DNA from: JAGVGT01 sp963807225 | GTDB lineage: Bacteria > Desulfobacterota > Desulfobulbia > Desulfobulbales > JAGXFP01 | Reading direction: 5' to 3' | NCBI GenBank assembly: GCA_963807225.1 | Contig: CAWEAD010000005.1 | Location: forward strand, 434,001-498,000 | Length of the DNA: 64,000 nucleotides | Shown here: positions 47,553-55,913 of the stretch, in pieces | Layout of the letters: each line of letters opens with the position of its first letter | Position numbering within the stretch: position 1 is the first letter of the stretch | The notes under the pieces: generated by a model | Told to the model about the DNA's origin: nothing | The model's database searches: none | What the model saw: the letters and a program-made list of their open reading frames with translations, nothing else | Program-made: the position numbers and the translations under genes

Positions 47553-47729
47553 ATTACCGCAAGTTAATCAGCCTGGAGTCTTGAGGTCAGGCCTTGAAAG
47601 CTTGATTTTGTGTCAATCCATGATCCGTCGATTGCGGTCAATGGCATTATCTCACTAATCGTCTATCCGATCATCATCCTCCTTAATAAAATCTCCTGAA
47701 CTTCAATTGTCACCCTGGAATATTGAACA

Positions 47730-47757
47730 GGCCGGAAATATTTCCGGTCTTTTTTTT
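47730..47757 (+). terminator. Rho-independent terminator of the Nif11 operon
   Basis: A stem GGCCGGAAA / TTTCCGGTC with a 2-base loop is followed by eight Ts. It is about 178 bp downstream of the Nif11 stop and 112 bp before the cyclopropane synthase start. The rest of the 47553-47868 spacer holds no recognised gene. Confidence 0.85.
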
Positions 47758-47868
47758 GCCGGTTTATGTGGTAGAAATCACTTGAGACTCCTCACCGGGA
47801 GTCGGCAAGAAGAAACCGGGCTCGGCCGATGCCGAGCACAGACCCGCATTTTCCAGCTGGAGAATAAT

Positions 47869-49179
47869 ATGCCCCTCTTTTCAGACCGGAGCCGCCTGGC
47901 CAGCGCCCGCAGGCTTTTCACCCAGGTCGGCGAACTGATCAACGCCCGCTTTTCCATCCGTCTCTGGGATGGCTCGATGGTACCGCTGGGCGCTAATGTC
48001 GATACCGATTTTTTCATCTCGATCAACGAGCCCGGCGCCCTGGGCGCGCTAATGCGGCGGCCGACTTACGAGAACTTGCTCCTCCAGTACGCAAAAGGTT
48101 ATATCGATATCCACGGCGACCTGATCGATTTCGTCGCGGTAGCCCGGGAGAAACGGCCCAAGAATAAGCTGAAGAAGCTCAATCGTCTCCTGCTGGCAAA
48201 ACAGGCCCTGCCATTGCTTCTGACCCCGGCCGGCGAAAAGAATGTCCACCACAAATACCGGCACGACGAGGTGGGCCGCAAGGAGTCCCGGCGGGACAAC
48301 AAGGAATTCATCCAGTTCCATTACGATATCGGCAACGACTTCTATGCCCTATTCCTCGACCCGGAAATGCAATACTCCTGCGGCTATTTCACCCATCCCG
48401 ACAATTCTCTCGACACGGCCCAGCACGACAAGCTGGAGATGATCTGCCGCAAACTGCGGCTGCAGCCGGGTGAGAAGATGCTCGACATCGGCTGCGGCTG
48501 GGGCGGGCTGATCTGCCATGCCGCCAGGCATCACGGCGTTCAGGCGCACGGGATCACCCTTTCCCAGACCCAGTTCGACTTTGCCGCCGCCAAGGTAAAG
48601 AGGCTCGGCCTCGAGAAGCTTGTCACCGTTGAGCTCCGGGATTACTCGACCTTGGAAGGCACCTACGACAAGATCTCCAGCATTGGCATGTTCGAACATA
48701 TCGGCATCGCCAACATGCCAAAATACTTTCAGAAAATTAATGCCCTGCTGCGCGACCGGGGAATACTCTTGAACCACGGCATCTCCCGCCACGCCAAAGC
48801 CACCCGGAGGGCGGCCCGCAAAATCCGCCCCGAACGGCGTCTGCTGTTGAAGTATATCTTCCCGGGCAGTGAACTGGACAACGTCGGACACACCACGGAC
48901 CTCTTGGAAATCTGCGGGTTCGAGGTCCACGACATCGAGGCTTGGCGCGAACACTACGCCCTTACCACCCGGCACTGGTACCGTGGCCTGATGGCCCACC
49001 AGCAGGAGGCCATCAACCTGGTGGGTCCGGAAAAGTTCCGCATGTGGGCTCTCTATCTGGCCGGGGTTTCCATCGGCTTCGCCGACGGTTCCATGCATAT
49101 CTGCCAGATCGTCGCCACCAAGCATTCGGCCAAAGGCCCCTCCGGCCTGCCTCTAACCAGGGCGGACCTATACAGGTAG
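47869..49179 (+). CDS. cfa: Cyclopropane-fatty-acyl-phospholipid synthase
   Basis: A 436-residue SAM-dependent enzyme that adds a methylene bridge to unsaturated acyl chains of membrane phospholipids. It shows FIQFHYDIGNDFYALFLDP, the substrate-region YSCGYF, the SAM motif LDIGCGWGGLICHAA, TLSQTQ, and SSIGMFEHIG with NMPKYFQKI. The start at 47869 is chosen because GGAGAA lies about 6 nt upstream; the open frame runs further. The N-terminal domain (about 1-130) is the usual CFA accessory domain. Likely a membrane stress function. Confidence 0.93.
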   Translation: MPLFSDRSRLASARRLFTQVGELINARFSIRLWDGSMVPLGANVDTDFFISINEPGALGALMRRPTYENLLLQYAKGYIDIHGDLIDFVAVAREKRPKNKLKKLNRLLLAKQALPLLLTPAGEKNVHHKYRHDEVGRKESRRDNKEFIQFHYDIGNDFYALFLDPEMQYSCGYFTHPDNSLDTAQHDKLEMICRKLRLQPGEKMLDIGCGWGGLICHAARHHGVQAHGITLSQTQFDFAAAKVKRLGLEKLVTVELRDYSTLEGTYDKISSIGMFEHIGIANMPKYFQKINALLRDRGILLNHGISRHAKATRRAARKIRPERRLLLKYIFPGSELDNVGHTTDLLEICGFEVHDIEAWREHYALTTRHWYRGLMAHQQEAINLVGPEKFRMWALYLAGVSIGFADGSMHICQIVATKHSAKGPSGLPLTRADLYR

Positions 49180-49334
49180 CTTTCAGCCGGATAAGGGAAT
49201 TCTGGTTAACGACAAGAAGCGATAGCGCCAAACCAGCGGGGCTGGCACAGGACCGGTAACCAGCGATTCAGACCTCGACAATTCGGCGGGAATGACCGGC
49301 AAGATCCGGGTATCGGGCACCGGGGAGGAGAGAA

Positions 49335-49448
49335 GGAGTTAGCCGCCCTGGCGAACGAGCCCGGTTATAATTCCACTGCGGGAGAATCAGACGCGGGCCT
49401 GGAGGCAGATCTGGAAACGACGATTGATCCGTGTGCTCAAAACTTATA
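49335..49448 (+). pseudogene. Nif11 relic downstream of the cyclopropane synthase
   Basis: The plus-strand frame reads KELAALANEPGYNSTAGESD then AGLEADLETTIDPCAQNL and a stop. The first part is clearly the Nif11 core (compare EEFVALAAADGYNFTVEELD at 47331-47552). The preceding 50 nt also resemble the start of that gene at the DNA level (AAGATCCGGG, CACCGGGGAGGAG) but contain indels, and there is no start codon with a ribosome-binding site. Its tail overlaps the end of the convergent outer-membrane gene. Confidence 0.6.
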
Positions 49449-50090
49449 GCGTAACCCCAACATCAGGTTATGGCTGGCGACTTCACTAGTAAAACTGCTG
49501 CCGTCGGCAAGTTTGAACTTCGGTTTCAGGGTACCGAAGAAACGGTAACCGATATCGACGGTAAGGTGATCACCGAGCATAAACCCCAATCCCGCGCCAA
49601 CCTGGTAGGCGAAGACCCCGTCCGAACTGGAGGCGATGAAGGGTGTCCCAAAGGGGCTGATCTGATCGATGGAAACATCGGCATAACCAGCCCCGAGCAA
49701 CAGGTAAGGAACCAGGTTGGTATGGTCGTGGTAGTCGGCGATGGTGTTGACCATGAGGCTGGTCACCGTAAGGTCCCCGGAGGCCGAGAGGCTACCTTCG
49801 ACAAAGTCGAGCTTATCCACCGCGCTTTTGCGGCTGGCAACCTCCAATTCCACTCGGCCGCGGCCGAGTTTGGGATGGGAATCGAGTAAATCGTAACCCA
49901 GAGCCAACCCGCCGCCGATTCCACCGTCATAGGTGAGGTTGAAATTACCGCTATCGGTTTGGTTGTCGCTGTCGTTCAACCAGATCCCGTAGCCCTCCAA
50001 TTCCAGGTAAGGGCCGGGAGTTAAGGCCCAGGCGGCAGCGGGAAAGGTCAAGCCCAACAGGATCAGGATCGACAGCAGGCGTTTCAACAT
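49437..50090 (-). CDS. Outer-membrane beta-barrel protein (OmpA/OmpW-like)
   Basis: 217 residues from the ATG at 50090 (MLKRLLSILILLGLTFPAAAWA), with GAGGTAG upstream and a clear signal peptide. The mature part is a run of amphipathic beta-strands with alternating polar and hydrophobic residues (PYLELEGYGIWL, GGGLALGYDLL, LVPYLLLGAGYADVSID, VGAGLGFMLGDHLTVDIGYR). It ends with the outer-membrane C-terminal signature LMLGLRYKF. The frame upstream of this start continues to 50129 but lacks a signal. An 8-stranded barrel of unknown role. It probably follows the Ig-like lipoprotein gene as a unit. Confidence 0.88.
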   Translation of the reverse strand: MLKRLLSILILLGLTFPAAAWALTPGPYLELEGYGIWLNDSDNQTDSGNFNLTYDGGIGGGLALGYDLLDSHPKLGRGRVELEVASRKSAVDKLDFVEGSLSASGDLTVTSLMVNTIADYHDHTNLVPYLLLGAGYADVSIDQISPFGTPFIASSSDGVFAYQVGAGLGFMLGDHLTVDIGYRFFGTLKPKFKLADGSSFTSEVASHNLMLGLRYKF

Positions 50091-50125
50091 GGCTACCTCG
50101 TTCGGAATGGGATGTGACCGGTCGC

Positions 50126-51349
50126 TCATTGGACGGTTACCTCGTCGCTGGCGACGATAGCGATCCCGGTGATGGTAGGGATATTATCGCTGTTCGCGGC
50201 GATGGTGACGGTGCCGGCACCAACCCCTGTGACGGTTCCTTCAAATCCGGTGCTGAGGCTTACCTTGGCAATAGAGGTGTCACCGGAACTCCAAAGCACA
50301 TCGCGGGTCACATCTTGACTGGTACCGTCGGAAAAGTCACCGGTGGCGACCAGCTGTAAGGTCTGATCGACCGAGATCGTCTGGTTGGTCGGGGATATCG
50401 ATAGGGTCGTCAGGGTGGCGGAACTAACCGTGACTTGGAAGCCCAAGCTGGTAATGCCCCCCAGAGTAGCCGTCACCGTTGTCAAACCAGTACCGACGGT
50501 GCTCAATTTTCCGTTCGTCCCAAGTTCCTGGTCAATGGCCGCAACCGCTAAATCACTGGAGGTCCAGGTCACCTGACTGGTCAACACCGAAGTGCTCCCG
50601 TCGGAGTAGGTGCCGGTCGCGATCAACTGCATGGACGTCCCCAGGGCCAGTGTCGAGCTCTCCCCAACCGAGGTCACTTCAATGCTTGAGAGGGTGGCGG
50701 CGGCAACAGTGATGGTTTGGGTTGCGCTCAGGGCTCCGAAAGCGGCGCTGATGTCGGACGTCCCTTGGGCTAGGGCCTTGACCAGACCAGAGCCAGGTGC
50801 CGTAGTGGTGACCGTGGCAACCGTGGGGGCACTGCTGCTCCAGGCCACGGTCTCGGTCAGATCCTGAGTTGATAAGTCGGTGAATGTACCGTTGGCCCGC
50901 AACTGCAAGTTCTCTCCGGCGAAAAGGCTGGTGCTGGCCGGTGGAGGGATCACCAGGGAAGTGATCGTGGCATCGCTGACCGTAAAGAGCAGATCGGCGT
51001 GAAGGGCATTTAATGTCGCCGTCACCGTCACCGTGCCGGCCCCGCTGGTGGTGGCGAAGCCTGCCGAGCCCGGATTGGTGCTGAAGGTCAGCACGGCCGG
51101 ATCGGAGGTGGTCCAGGAGACCTGGCTGGTAATGTCCTTGGTAAATTGAAGGGTTGAGGGGTCACCGTAATGGCCGATGGCGCTAAACTGGTTGTTCGTA
51201 CCGGCCGCCGCCTGCGGATTCTGCGAAGTGATCTCGATGGAACTCAAGGGTATAAAATCAATGTTCCGAGTCGGATCGCTGCCCCCGCCGCAGCCGGTAA
51301 GAACCATCAGCAGAAAAAGGGCCAGCAGGTGGGCGCGGTTTAGTTTCAT
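50126..51349 (-). CDS. Secreted lipoprotein with tandem bacterial Ig-like (BIG2) domains
   Basis: A 407-residue lipoprotein with signal peptide and lipobox (LLALFLLMVLTGC), then four to five repeats of about 85-90 residues. Each has the BIG2 pattern: SIEITSQNPQAAAGTNNQFS, WTTSDPAVLTF, GAGTVTVTATL; then LQLRANGTFTDLSTQDLTETV, and LSISPTNQTISVDQTLQLVA. Such proteins are surface-exposed adhesins or scaffolds. The last repeat is complete and the protein ends VASDEVTVQ. Base composition is typical for the window. The barrel gene is 35 bp downstream. Confidence 0.88.
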   Translation of the reverse strand: MKLNRAHLLALFLLMVLTGCGGGSDPTRNIDFIPLSSIEITSQNPQAAAGTNNQFSAIGHYGDPSTLQFTKDITSQVSWTTSDPAVLTFSTNPGSAGFATTSGAGTVTVTATLNALHADLLFTVSDATITSLVIPPPASTSLFAGENLQLRANGTFTDLSTQDLTETVAWSSSAPTVATVTTTAPGSGLVKALAQGTSDISAAFGALSATQTITVAAATLSSIEVTSVGESSTLALGTSMQLIATGTYSDGSTSVLTSQVTWTSSDLAVAAIDQELGTNGKLSTVGTGLTTVTATLGGITSLGFQVTVSSATLTTLSISPTNQTISVDQTLQLVATGDFSDGTSQDVTRDVLWSSGDTSIAKVSLSTGFEGTVTGVGAGTVTIAANSDNIPTITGIAIVASDEVTVQ

Positions 51350-52133
51350 AGGGGGCTCCGTTAAGGCAATCTGAGATCAACAGCCGGGATAAAATTGATT
51401 CCTGAGCCAGGAGAAGTTAACTGGTTTCCATCTGGAAATGAGGAGTTTTGGTCAAGGGCAAGACGACAAATCAACCACTTCTGGAGTTCGCCTTGGGAGT
51501 GATCTCCGAGCCGGCCCTTTGCCGTTTAACAATTAATGCCGGTATACCAAACTTAATTGGCTATCAAGTTGACTGTCAACTCAAAACTCCTTGCTGAATT
51601 TCCTGCTGCTTCTTCTATTCCGCGGCATGCTCTGCCACCTAATAATTTGCTTCCATCTCCCACGGGTGAATCAGACCCTGGCCTAAAGACAGATCCGGAA
51701 GTTTGATTTTTGGAAGCTTAAAACCGCCGGCTGGTCTCAAGTTATTGAAGCTGGTGGAGCTTAGAACCCGCTTTTTGCGGTCAAAAAACAGCTTACAAGC
51801 CTGAAATATGGTCGCACATCCGGAACAAATAAACAATGTCGGCGAGTTAACTTGGACCGTCCCAAGAGACCACAGGATCATTCCCGGCCGGTTGTCGTCA
51901 AGATCACGACCAGGGTGAGGTTCTGACTGGCTGGCGAGCAAGCCCCCCGAGCAACAGACGGACTTCTTATTTTCGCCCAGCACCAAGTCCGAAATTATCC
52001 GAAATCAAAATGTTCTGTTAAACGGAAATAGCAATGTGCTAGTTTTTAATATGGCTGTTACAGGCGAAGGAGAGTGAAAAAGCTAGTAATAACTCTCATT
52101 AATTAATCCTTAGATCTCGAATGAGGGAACGTC
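51350..52133. other. Long intergenic region with a truncated MITE-like copy
   Basis: 784 bp without a convincing gene. From 51424 to about 51470 the sequence GTTTCCATCTGGAAATGAGG and the following TTTTGG-CAAGGGCAAG matches one end of the repeat family at 31795 and 38275, so a partial copy 3 is present. The minus-strand frame 51639-51986 is open but lacks a ribosome-binding site or recognisable family. The promoter of the following secreted protein must be in the A/T-rich last 150 bp. Confidence 0.55.
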
Positions 52134-52529
52134 ATGAGAAAATTAGCAATTTCCAAACAGGTATTGGTATGTGCCGGACTTTCCATTCTGTGTATGGCGG
52201 GGCAGGCCTACGGCGAGGATGCCGGCCAAACAAATACGCAACCCACCACGGATAGGTATTTGACCATTGAAGCACTTTGCGGAGACGATATGCCTTTCTT
52301 CAAAGGCGACTACATCCCGCCTGAGCAATATGTGAAAACGAAACTTAATGAAAAAGATCTTTACTTAGATCTCGAGGCATTATGTGGAGAAGATCCTTCT
52401 CACACCTACGATTTGATCATTCCCGAAAAGTATATCCGCGTCAAACACAACCCGAAGGATCTACAACTCGACCTTGAAAAGATGCTCACCGACGATCCAT
52501 CTTTTGTTAAAGGGCAGGAAGATTATTGA
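52134..52529 (+). CDS. Secreted hypothetical protein with an internal repeat
   Basis: 131 residues starting MRKLAISKQVLVCAGLSILC with a cleavable signal (AGQAYG before the mature part); GAGGGAACG lies about 6 nt upstream. The mature part has two full repeats of about 35 residues, YLTIEALCGDDMPFF through PPEQYVKTKLNEKDL and YLDLEALCGEDPSHTY through PEKYIRVKHNPKDL, and a third partial one (LQLDLEKMLTDDPSF). Each full repeat has one cysteine (EALCG). The protein is acidic. Family not recognised. Confidence 0.75.
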   Translation: MRKLAISKQVLVCAGLSILCMAGQAYGEDAGQTNTQPTTDRYLTIEALCGDDMPFFKGDYIPPEQYVKTKLNEKDLYLDLEALCGEDPSHTYDLIIPEKYIRVKHNPKDLQLDLEKMLTDDPSFVKGQEDY

Positions 52530-52857
52530 AAATCAACAAATACCGGTCATAGCCGGGAAAGCACTTTGCAACATGTGCCAGCCTCTATTCATGACCGGAG
52601 GCACAGGCCGCAAAAGGATCGGAAACTTCCGCGCCTGGGATCCCTGACCAGGTAGTTTTTTTGCTCAATCTGGCTGCCGCCGGTGCGCTCAAACAACCAT
52701 GCTGCGACCACCAAAGTTGGTAATGAAACATACAAGCATAATGCCAGATTGAGCTTGGCCCAACCCCCAAAGCAGCACACGATGGCCGTTCACAAATTTC
52801 AAGAAGGGGTGCTGAAAAAGTTATAATCTAATGGACTCTCCGGGGAAAAAATAAATC
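52530..52857. other. Intergenic region, no gene recognised
   Basis: 328 bp between two convergent genes. Small minus-strand frames (52585-52770, 52589-52780) overlap each other and have no ribosome-binding sites. No T-run terminator seen. Confidence 0.35.
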
Positions 52858-53139
52858 TTATTTGAAAAGCGCCTCAAGTTTACGCCTGGCGGCCTCGCTG
52901 GCTGATTCTTCTTCCTGCCCCTGCCCTTCAGCCTGCGGCTTGAAATATTCGCAGAGATTTTTTCGCTCCTTATCCTTCACCGAATCCGGGATCGCCGGCT
53001 CCCGGCACTGCCGTGAGGCATGCGGATCATAAAAGGTGCAGTTGTGGCAGATATGCAGATCACCGCCACAGCGGTCACATTCGTCCCGGAACATGATCTT
53101 CCCCTCCGGGATCCTGGTTTTGCAGAAGGAACAGTTCAT
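52858..53139 (-). CDS. Cys-rich zinc-binding-like protein
   Basis: The 93-residue protein starts MNCSFCKTRIPEG and has CxxC pairs NCSFC, ECDRCGG and CHNC, plus lone cysteines in RQCREP and NLCEYF. The Glu-rich C-terminus (EGQGQEEESASEAARRKLEAL) resembles a short coiled coil. Two CxxC pairs would fit a treble-clef or zinc ribbon. It is a conserved hypothetical type; no function can be given. Single gene, about 127 bp upstream (by transcription) of the universal stress protein gene end. Confidence 0.75.
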   Translation of the reverse strand: MNCSFCKTRIPEGKIMFRDECDRCGGDLHICHNCTFYDPHASRQCREPAIPDSVKDKERKNLCEYFKPQAEGQGQEEESASEAARRKLEALFK

Positions 53140-53265
53140 GGACGGTCTCCTAAAAGCTGTGCTCGAATAACATTCTTCGGATCTGGCTTAATGCTGCAAA
53201 TCAGTTGTTAACTTCGTTCAGCTTATTCCCGATAATTCCATCTGTTGGTTCGGGAATCCCGGTCT

Positions 53266-54111
53266 CTATTGCGGCGTATTCACAACCAATACAGCGCAGT
53301 GTGCAAACTCGATAACCTTTTCAGTCGTACTGCCCATCAATAGCTCCTTAAGTCCCGTTTTCCCAAATGTGCCCATGACAATCAGGTCAACCCCACGTTT
53401 GTGGCCGATTTCGGCAATCACATCATACGGCACGCCAACCGGGGTCATGGTCTCTACGGTAATGCCAGCCTTCTTTGCCATTGCCGCGATATTGCCGACC
53501 AGTTCCGTTGCCTCGGTGATCTCCCTTTTCGAGGGTATTACGGAAATGACCAGCAGGTGACTCCCGCAACTTTTGGCAATTTTCAGGGCTTCGAGTACCG
53601 CCGCTTCTGAATGTTCCGATCCGTCGGTGGCAACCAGCATATTTTTGTATTCAATTCTGGTCCCGATTGCCGCAACCAGGACTTTACATGGCGCCTTCGC
53701 GATAACTTCCGAGGAGACGCTGCCCATGATAACCCTTTCCACTTCTGTGCGGCCGTGTCGGCCAACAACGATCATATCGACATTCTTCCGGGCAGCCTCT
53801 TCCAGGATGAACCTGGCTGGACTACCTCCTTGACCTAGCACGATCTCGCAGTTCAATCCCTCCGCCTCGACCAGCGCTTTGACCGACTCGAGATAATCCA
53901 TGGCCTCCCGTTCTTTTTTTTGCAAAAATCCTTCACTTAAAACCTCGAAAACGGGATTTAGGTCAAGAACCGTCAAAATATAAAGAAAACTTGAACATTG
54001 TTTGGCAAAGTTTACCGCTTCCGTTATCGCCCCCTCGCTAAAAATTGTGCGGTCAGTGGCAACGAGCAATTTTTCAAGTTTTGATTCCGGACAATATTCT
54101 TCAGGGCACAT
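53266..54111 (-). CDS. Universal stress protein with two UspA domains
   Basis: A 281-residue protein made of tandem UspA domains (about 10-145 and 150-280). Each has the ATP-binding pattern GxxGx9GS: VVGRHGRTEVERVIMGSVS in the first and VMGTFGKTGLKELLMGSTTE in the second. The start is MCPEEYCPESKLEKLLVATD. UspA proteins bind ATP or AMP and are induced by starvation and stress. It lies downstream of the DUF1634 and TauE/SafE genes on the same strand and is probably in their operon. Confidence 0.92.
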   Translation of the reverse strand: MCPEEYCPESKLEKLLVATDRTIFSEGAITEAVNFAKQCSSFLYILTVLDLNPVFEVLSEGFLQKKEREAMDYLESVKALVEAEGLNCEIVLGQGGSPARFILEEAARKNVDMIVVGRHGRTEVERVIMGSVSSEVIAKAPCKVLVAAIGTRIEYKNMLVATDGSEHSEAAVLEALKIAKSCGSHLLVISVIPSKREITEATELVGNIAAMAKKAGITVETMTPVGVPYDVIAEIGHKRGVDLIVMGTFGKTGLKELLMGSTTEKVIEFAHCAVLVVNTPQ

Positions 54112-54228
54112 GGCAGGATCCTCGGATCATGATTTTTTTCGATAACCTCTGGTATTGGTAAAAGTATCGCCTTGTCGTCAACACCTCGTTTTGCTTCCTT
54201 GCCGGATCAAACATCATTAAACTGTGCT

Positions 54229-54624
54229 TCAGTTGAAAAGGTATCTCCCCACCAGGCTGAACAGAAGCGCGGCGAGAACAATTGAAGTTACAATGACATA
54301 CGTGCCATCCCGTTCTTTTACGAAGGCAAACAGGAGAAATGCAACCCAGGCTACCGGGGTAAACATCAGGAGGAGGAGGCCGAACTGAATTATGCCGTGA
54401 CTTGAAAGGGAGGCGGCTTCCGCCACGATTCCATGCACACTGCGTAAATTTGCCGGTTCCCCCGAAAATATCTTGTATTCGGGAAGATCTGCGCCATAGC
54501 GGAACAGATAAAAAATCCCCCCGGCAAAAACCACAACCGAGGCGATAATTACGCCAACCCTTAAAAAATAACCCACCAGGCGTTCCACCTGGGCATCGGT
54601 CCAATCAGGTGGTCTCAGATTCAC
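54229..54624 (-). CDS. DUF1634 membrane protein
   Basis: This 131-residue protein has three hydrophobic helices (VGYFLRVGVIIASVVVFAGGIFYLF, IIQFGLLLLMFTPVAWVAFLLFA, YVIVTSIVLAALLFSLVGRYLF). DUF1634 genes usually sit beside TauE/SafE exporters, as here: the stop of the TauE gene and the ATG of this one are adjacent. It is probably an accessory subunit of that exporter. Confidence 0.88.
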   Translation of the reverse strand: MNLRPPDWTDAQVERLVGYFLRVGVIIASVVVFAGGIFYLFRYGADLPEYKIFSGEPANLRSVHGIVAEAASLSSHGIIQFGLLLLMFTPVAWVAFLLFAFVKERDGTYVIVTSIVLAALLFSLVGRYLFN

Positions 54625-55461
54625 TCAGATTCTCCCGGTAAAACCATTGTAAATCATTTCGATGGCAAGAAAAATCAGGACTATGCTGAAGATCAGGCGC
54701 AAGGAATGAGTGCTGGTTCTTGCCAATAAGCGCGCCCCGGACAGCGACCCTATCAGTACGCCGAGCATCACCGGCATGGACAATCCTGGATCAATGTAGC
54801 CGCGATTCAGATATATGCCGACACTCGCCGCCGCCGTTACCCCGATCATAAAATTGCTGGTGGTGGTGGAAACCTTAAAAGGGATCCGCATAAAATGGTC
54901 CATGGCCAGAACCTTCACGGCACCCGAACCGATGCCGAGCAGACCCGAGAGAATCCCGGCCGAAAACATCAGGCCGAAACCCATAGGCACCGCGTGGACA
55001 TGATAGGATTGTTGTCCGTCGGGAGTAGGGTAACTGCCGTCCAGCTTCAAGCGGGTGGCCGCTGAATCAGCCCGATCAGTGGCGGGATTTTCGCGTCTTG
55101 GCCGCACGGAGAGATAGGCGGAATGGATCAGGACGAGGCCGAATAATACCGCCAGCCAGGAGGTGTGGAGGCGTGATGCCAGGAAAGCCCCGGACAGGGC
55201 CCCAAAGGTGGTGGCTATTTCAAGAAACATCCCGAGGCGGATATTGGTGAAGCCTTCTTTGACATAGGCCGAGGCGGCCCCTGCGGAAGTAGCGATCACG
55301 GAGACCAACGAGGCGCCGATGGCATAGCGAATATCGACGCCAAACCCCAGGGTTAACAGGGGCACAATGACCACGCCGCCACCCAGGCCCGTCAAGGAAC
55401 CCAGGAGTCCGGCCAGAAAGGAACCGGCACAGACCAGTGATGTGAACTCCAGGATATTCAT
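54625..55461 (-). CDS. TauE/SafE-family anion exporter
   Basis: A 278-residue membrane protein with about eight helices and the family repeats GSFLAGLLGSLTGLGGGVVIVPLLTLGFG near the start and GLLGIGSGAVKVLAMDHFMRIPFKVSTTTSNFMIGVTAAAS in the second half. TauE/SafE proteins export sulfite, sulfoacetate or other small sulfonate/carboxylate anions. The pairing with DUF1634 and universal stress genes is common, but the substrate is not determined. First gene of a three-gene minus-strand unit. Confidence 0.9.
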   Translation of the reverse strand: MNILEFTSLVCAGSFLAGLLGSLTGLGGGVVIVPLLTLGFGVDIRYAIGASLVSVIATSAGAASAYVKEGFTNIRLGMFLEIATTFGALSGAFLASRLHTSWLAVLFGLVLIHSAYLSVRPRRENPATDRADSAATRLKLDGSYPTPDGQQSYHVHAVPMGFGLMFSAGILSGLLGIGSGAVKVLAMDHFMRIPFKVSTTTSNFMIGVTAAASVGIYLNRGYIDPGLSMPVMLGVLIGSLSGARLLARTSTHSLRLIFSIVLIFLAIEMIYNGFTGRI

Positions 55462-55764
55462 GTCAAATGCTTTCCGCAGACCTGGGGGCAGATTAAAATG
55501 ACAAGTTTATGGTTCGCGCGACCTTTGCGGCCGCCCCGGAAGCCGCCAGGAATCCTGGGGACACCTTGCTCGGTTATCGCCACCTGAATGATACGGCAAC
55601 TCACCTTTCTCTGTAGAAATCTAACACTTACGGAAAGGCGATGAAAAATTAATTGTGCAAGACCACTGCCCGATCAAAACAAAACCAGTTCAATCCTTCC
55701 AGTCCGGTCGATACTGCAATTTAACCATGTTACCCTGGATGGGTGACTGAATGAGAGGGAAACG

Positions 55765-55836
55765 ATGATGAAAAAGCAACCTATTCCGTATACCCTGCCA
55801 ATCCGGCTCGACTGTCCCCGATGTAAGTTTCGATAG
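55765..55836 (+). CDS. Possible 23-residue peptide with a CxxC motif
   Basis: ATG at 55765 with GAGAGGGAAACG directly upstream opens a frame reading MMKKQPIPYTLPIRLDCPRC and KFR then stop. The strong ribosome-binding site and a terminator 18 bp after the stop make it more than a chance ORF. It could be a leader peptide, a truncated zinc ribbon, or an unrelated small protein. The rest of 55462-55913 holds no other gene. Confidence 0.35.
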   Translation: MMKKQPIPYTLPIRLDCPRCKFR

Positions 55837-55853
55837 ATTTCTCCGCTACCGAA

Positions 55854-55895
55854 AATCAAAAGGGCTTACGATTAATTTCGTAAGCCCTTTTGATT
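55854..55895. terminator. Bidirectional terminator with perfect 18-bp arms
   Basis: AATCAAAAGGGCTTACGA and its exact complement flank a TTAATT loop. T-runs occur on both strands, so it can end the DsrE transcript on the minus strand (stop at 55914) and any plus-strand transcript from the small ORF at 55765. Confidence 0.9.
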
Positions 55896-55913
55896 GAATC
55901 GGCTTGGTGTCGG

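Noticed and set aside
51639..51986. Minus-strand frame of 115 codons in the long spacer before 52134
   Set aside because: No ribosome-binding site or family; adjacent to a repeat remnant.
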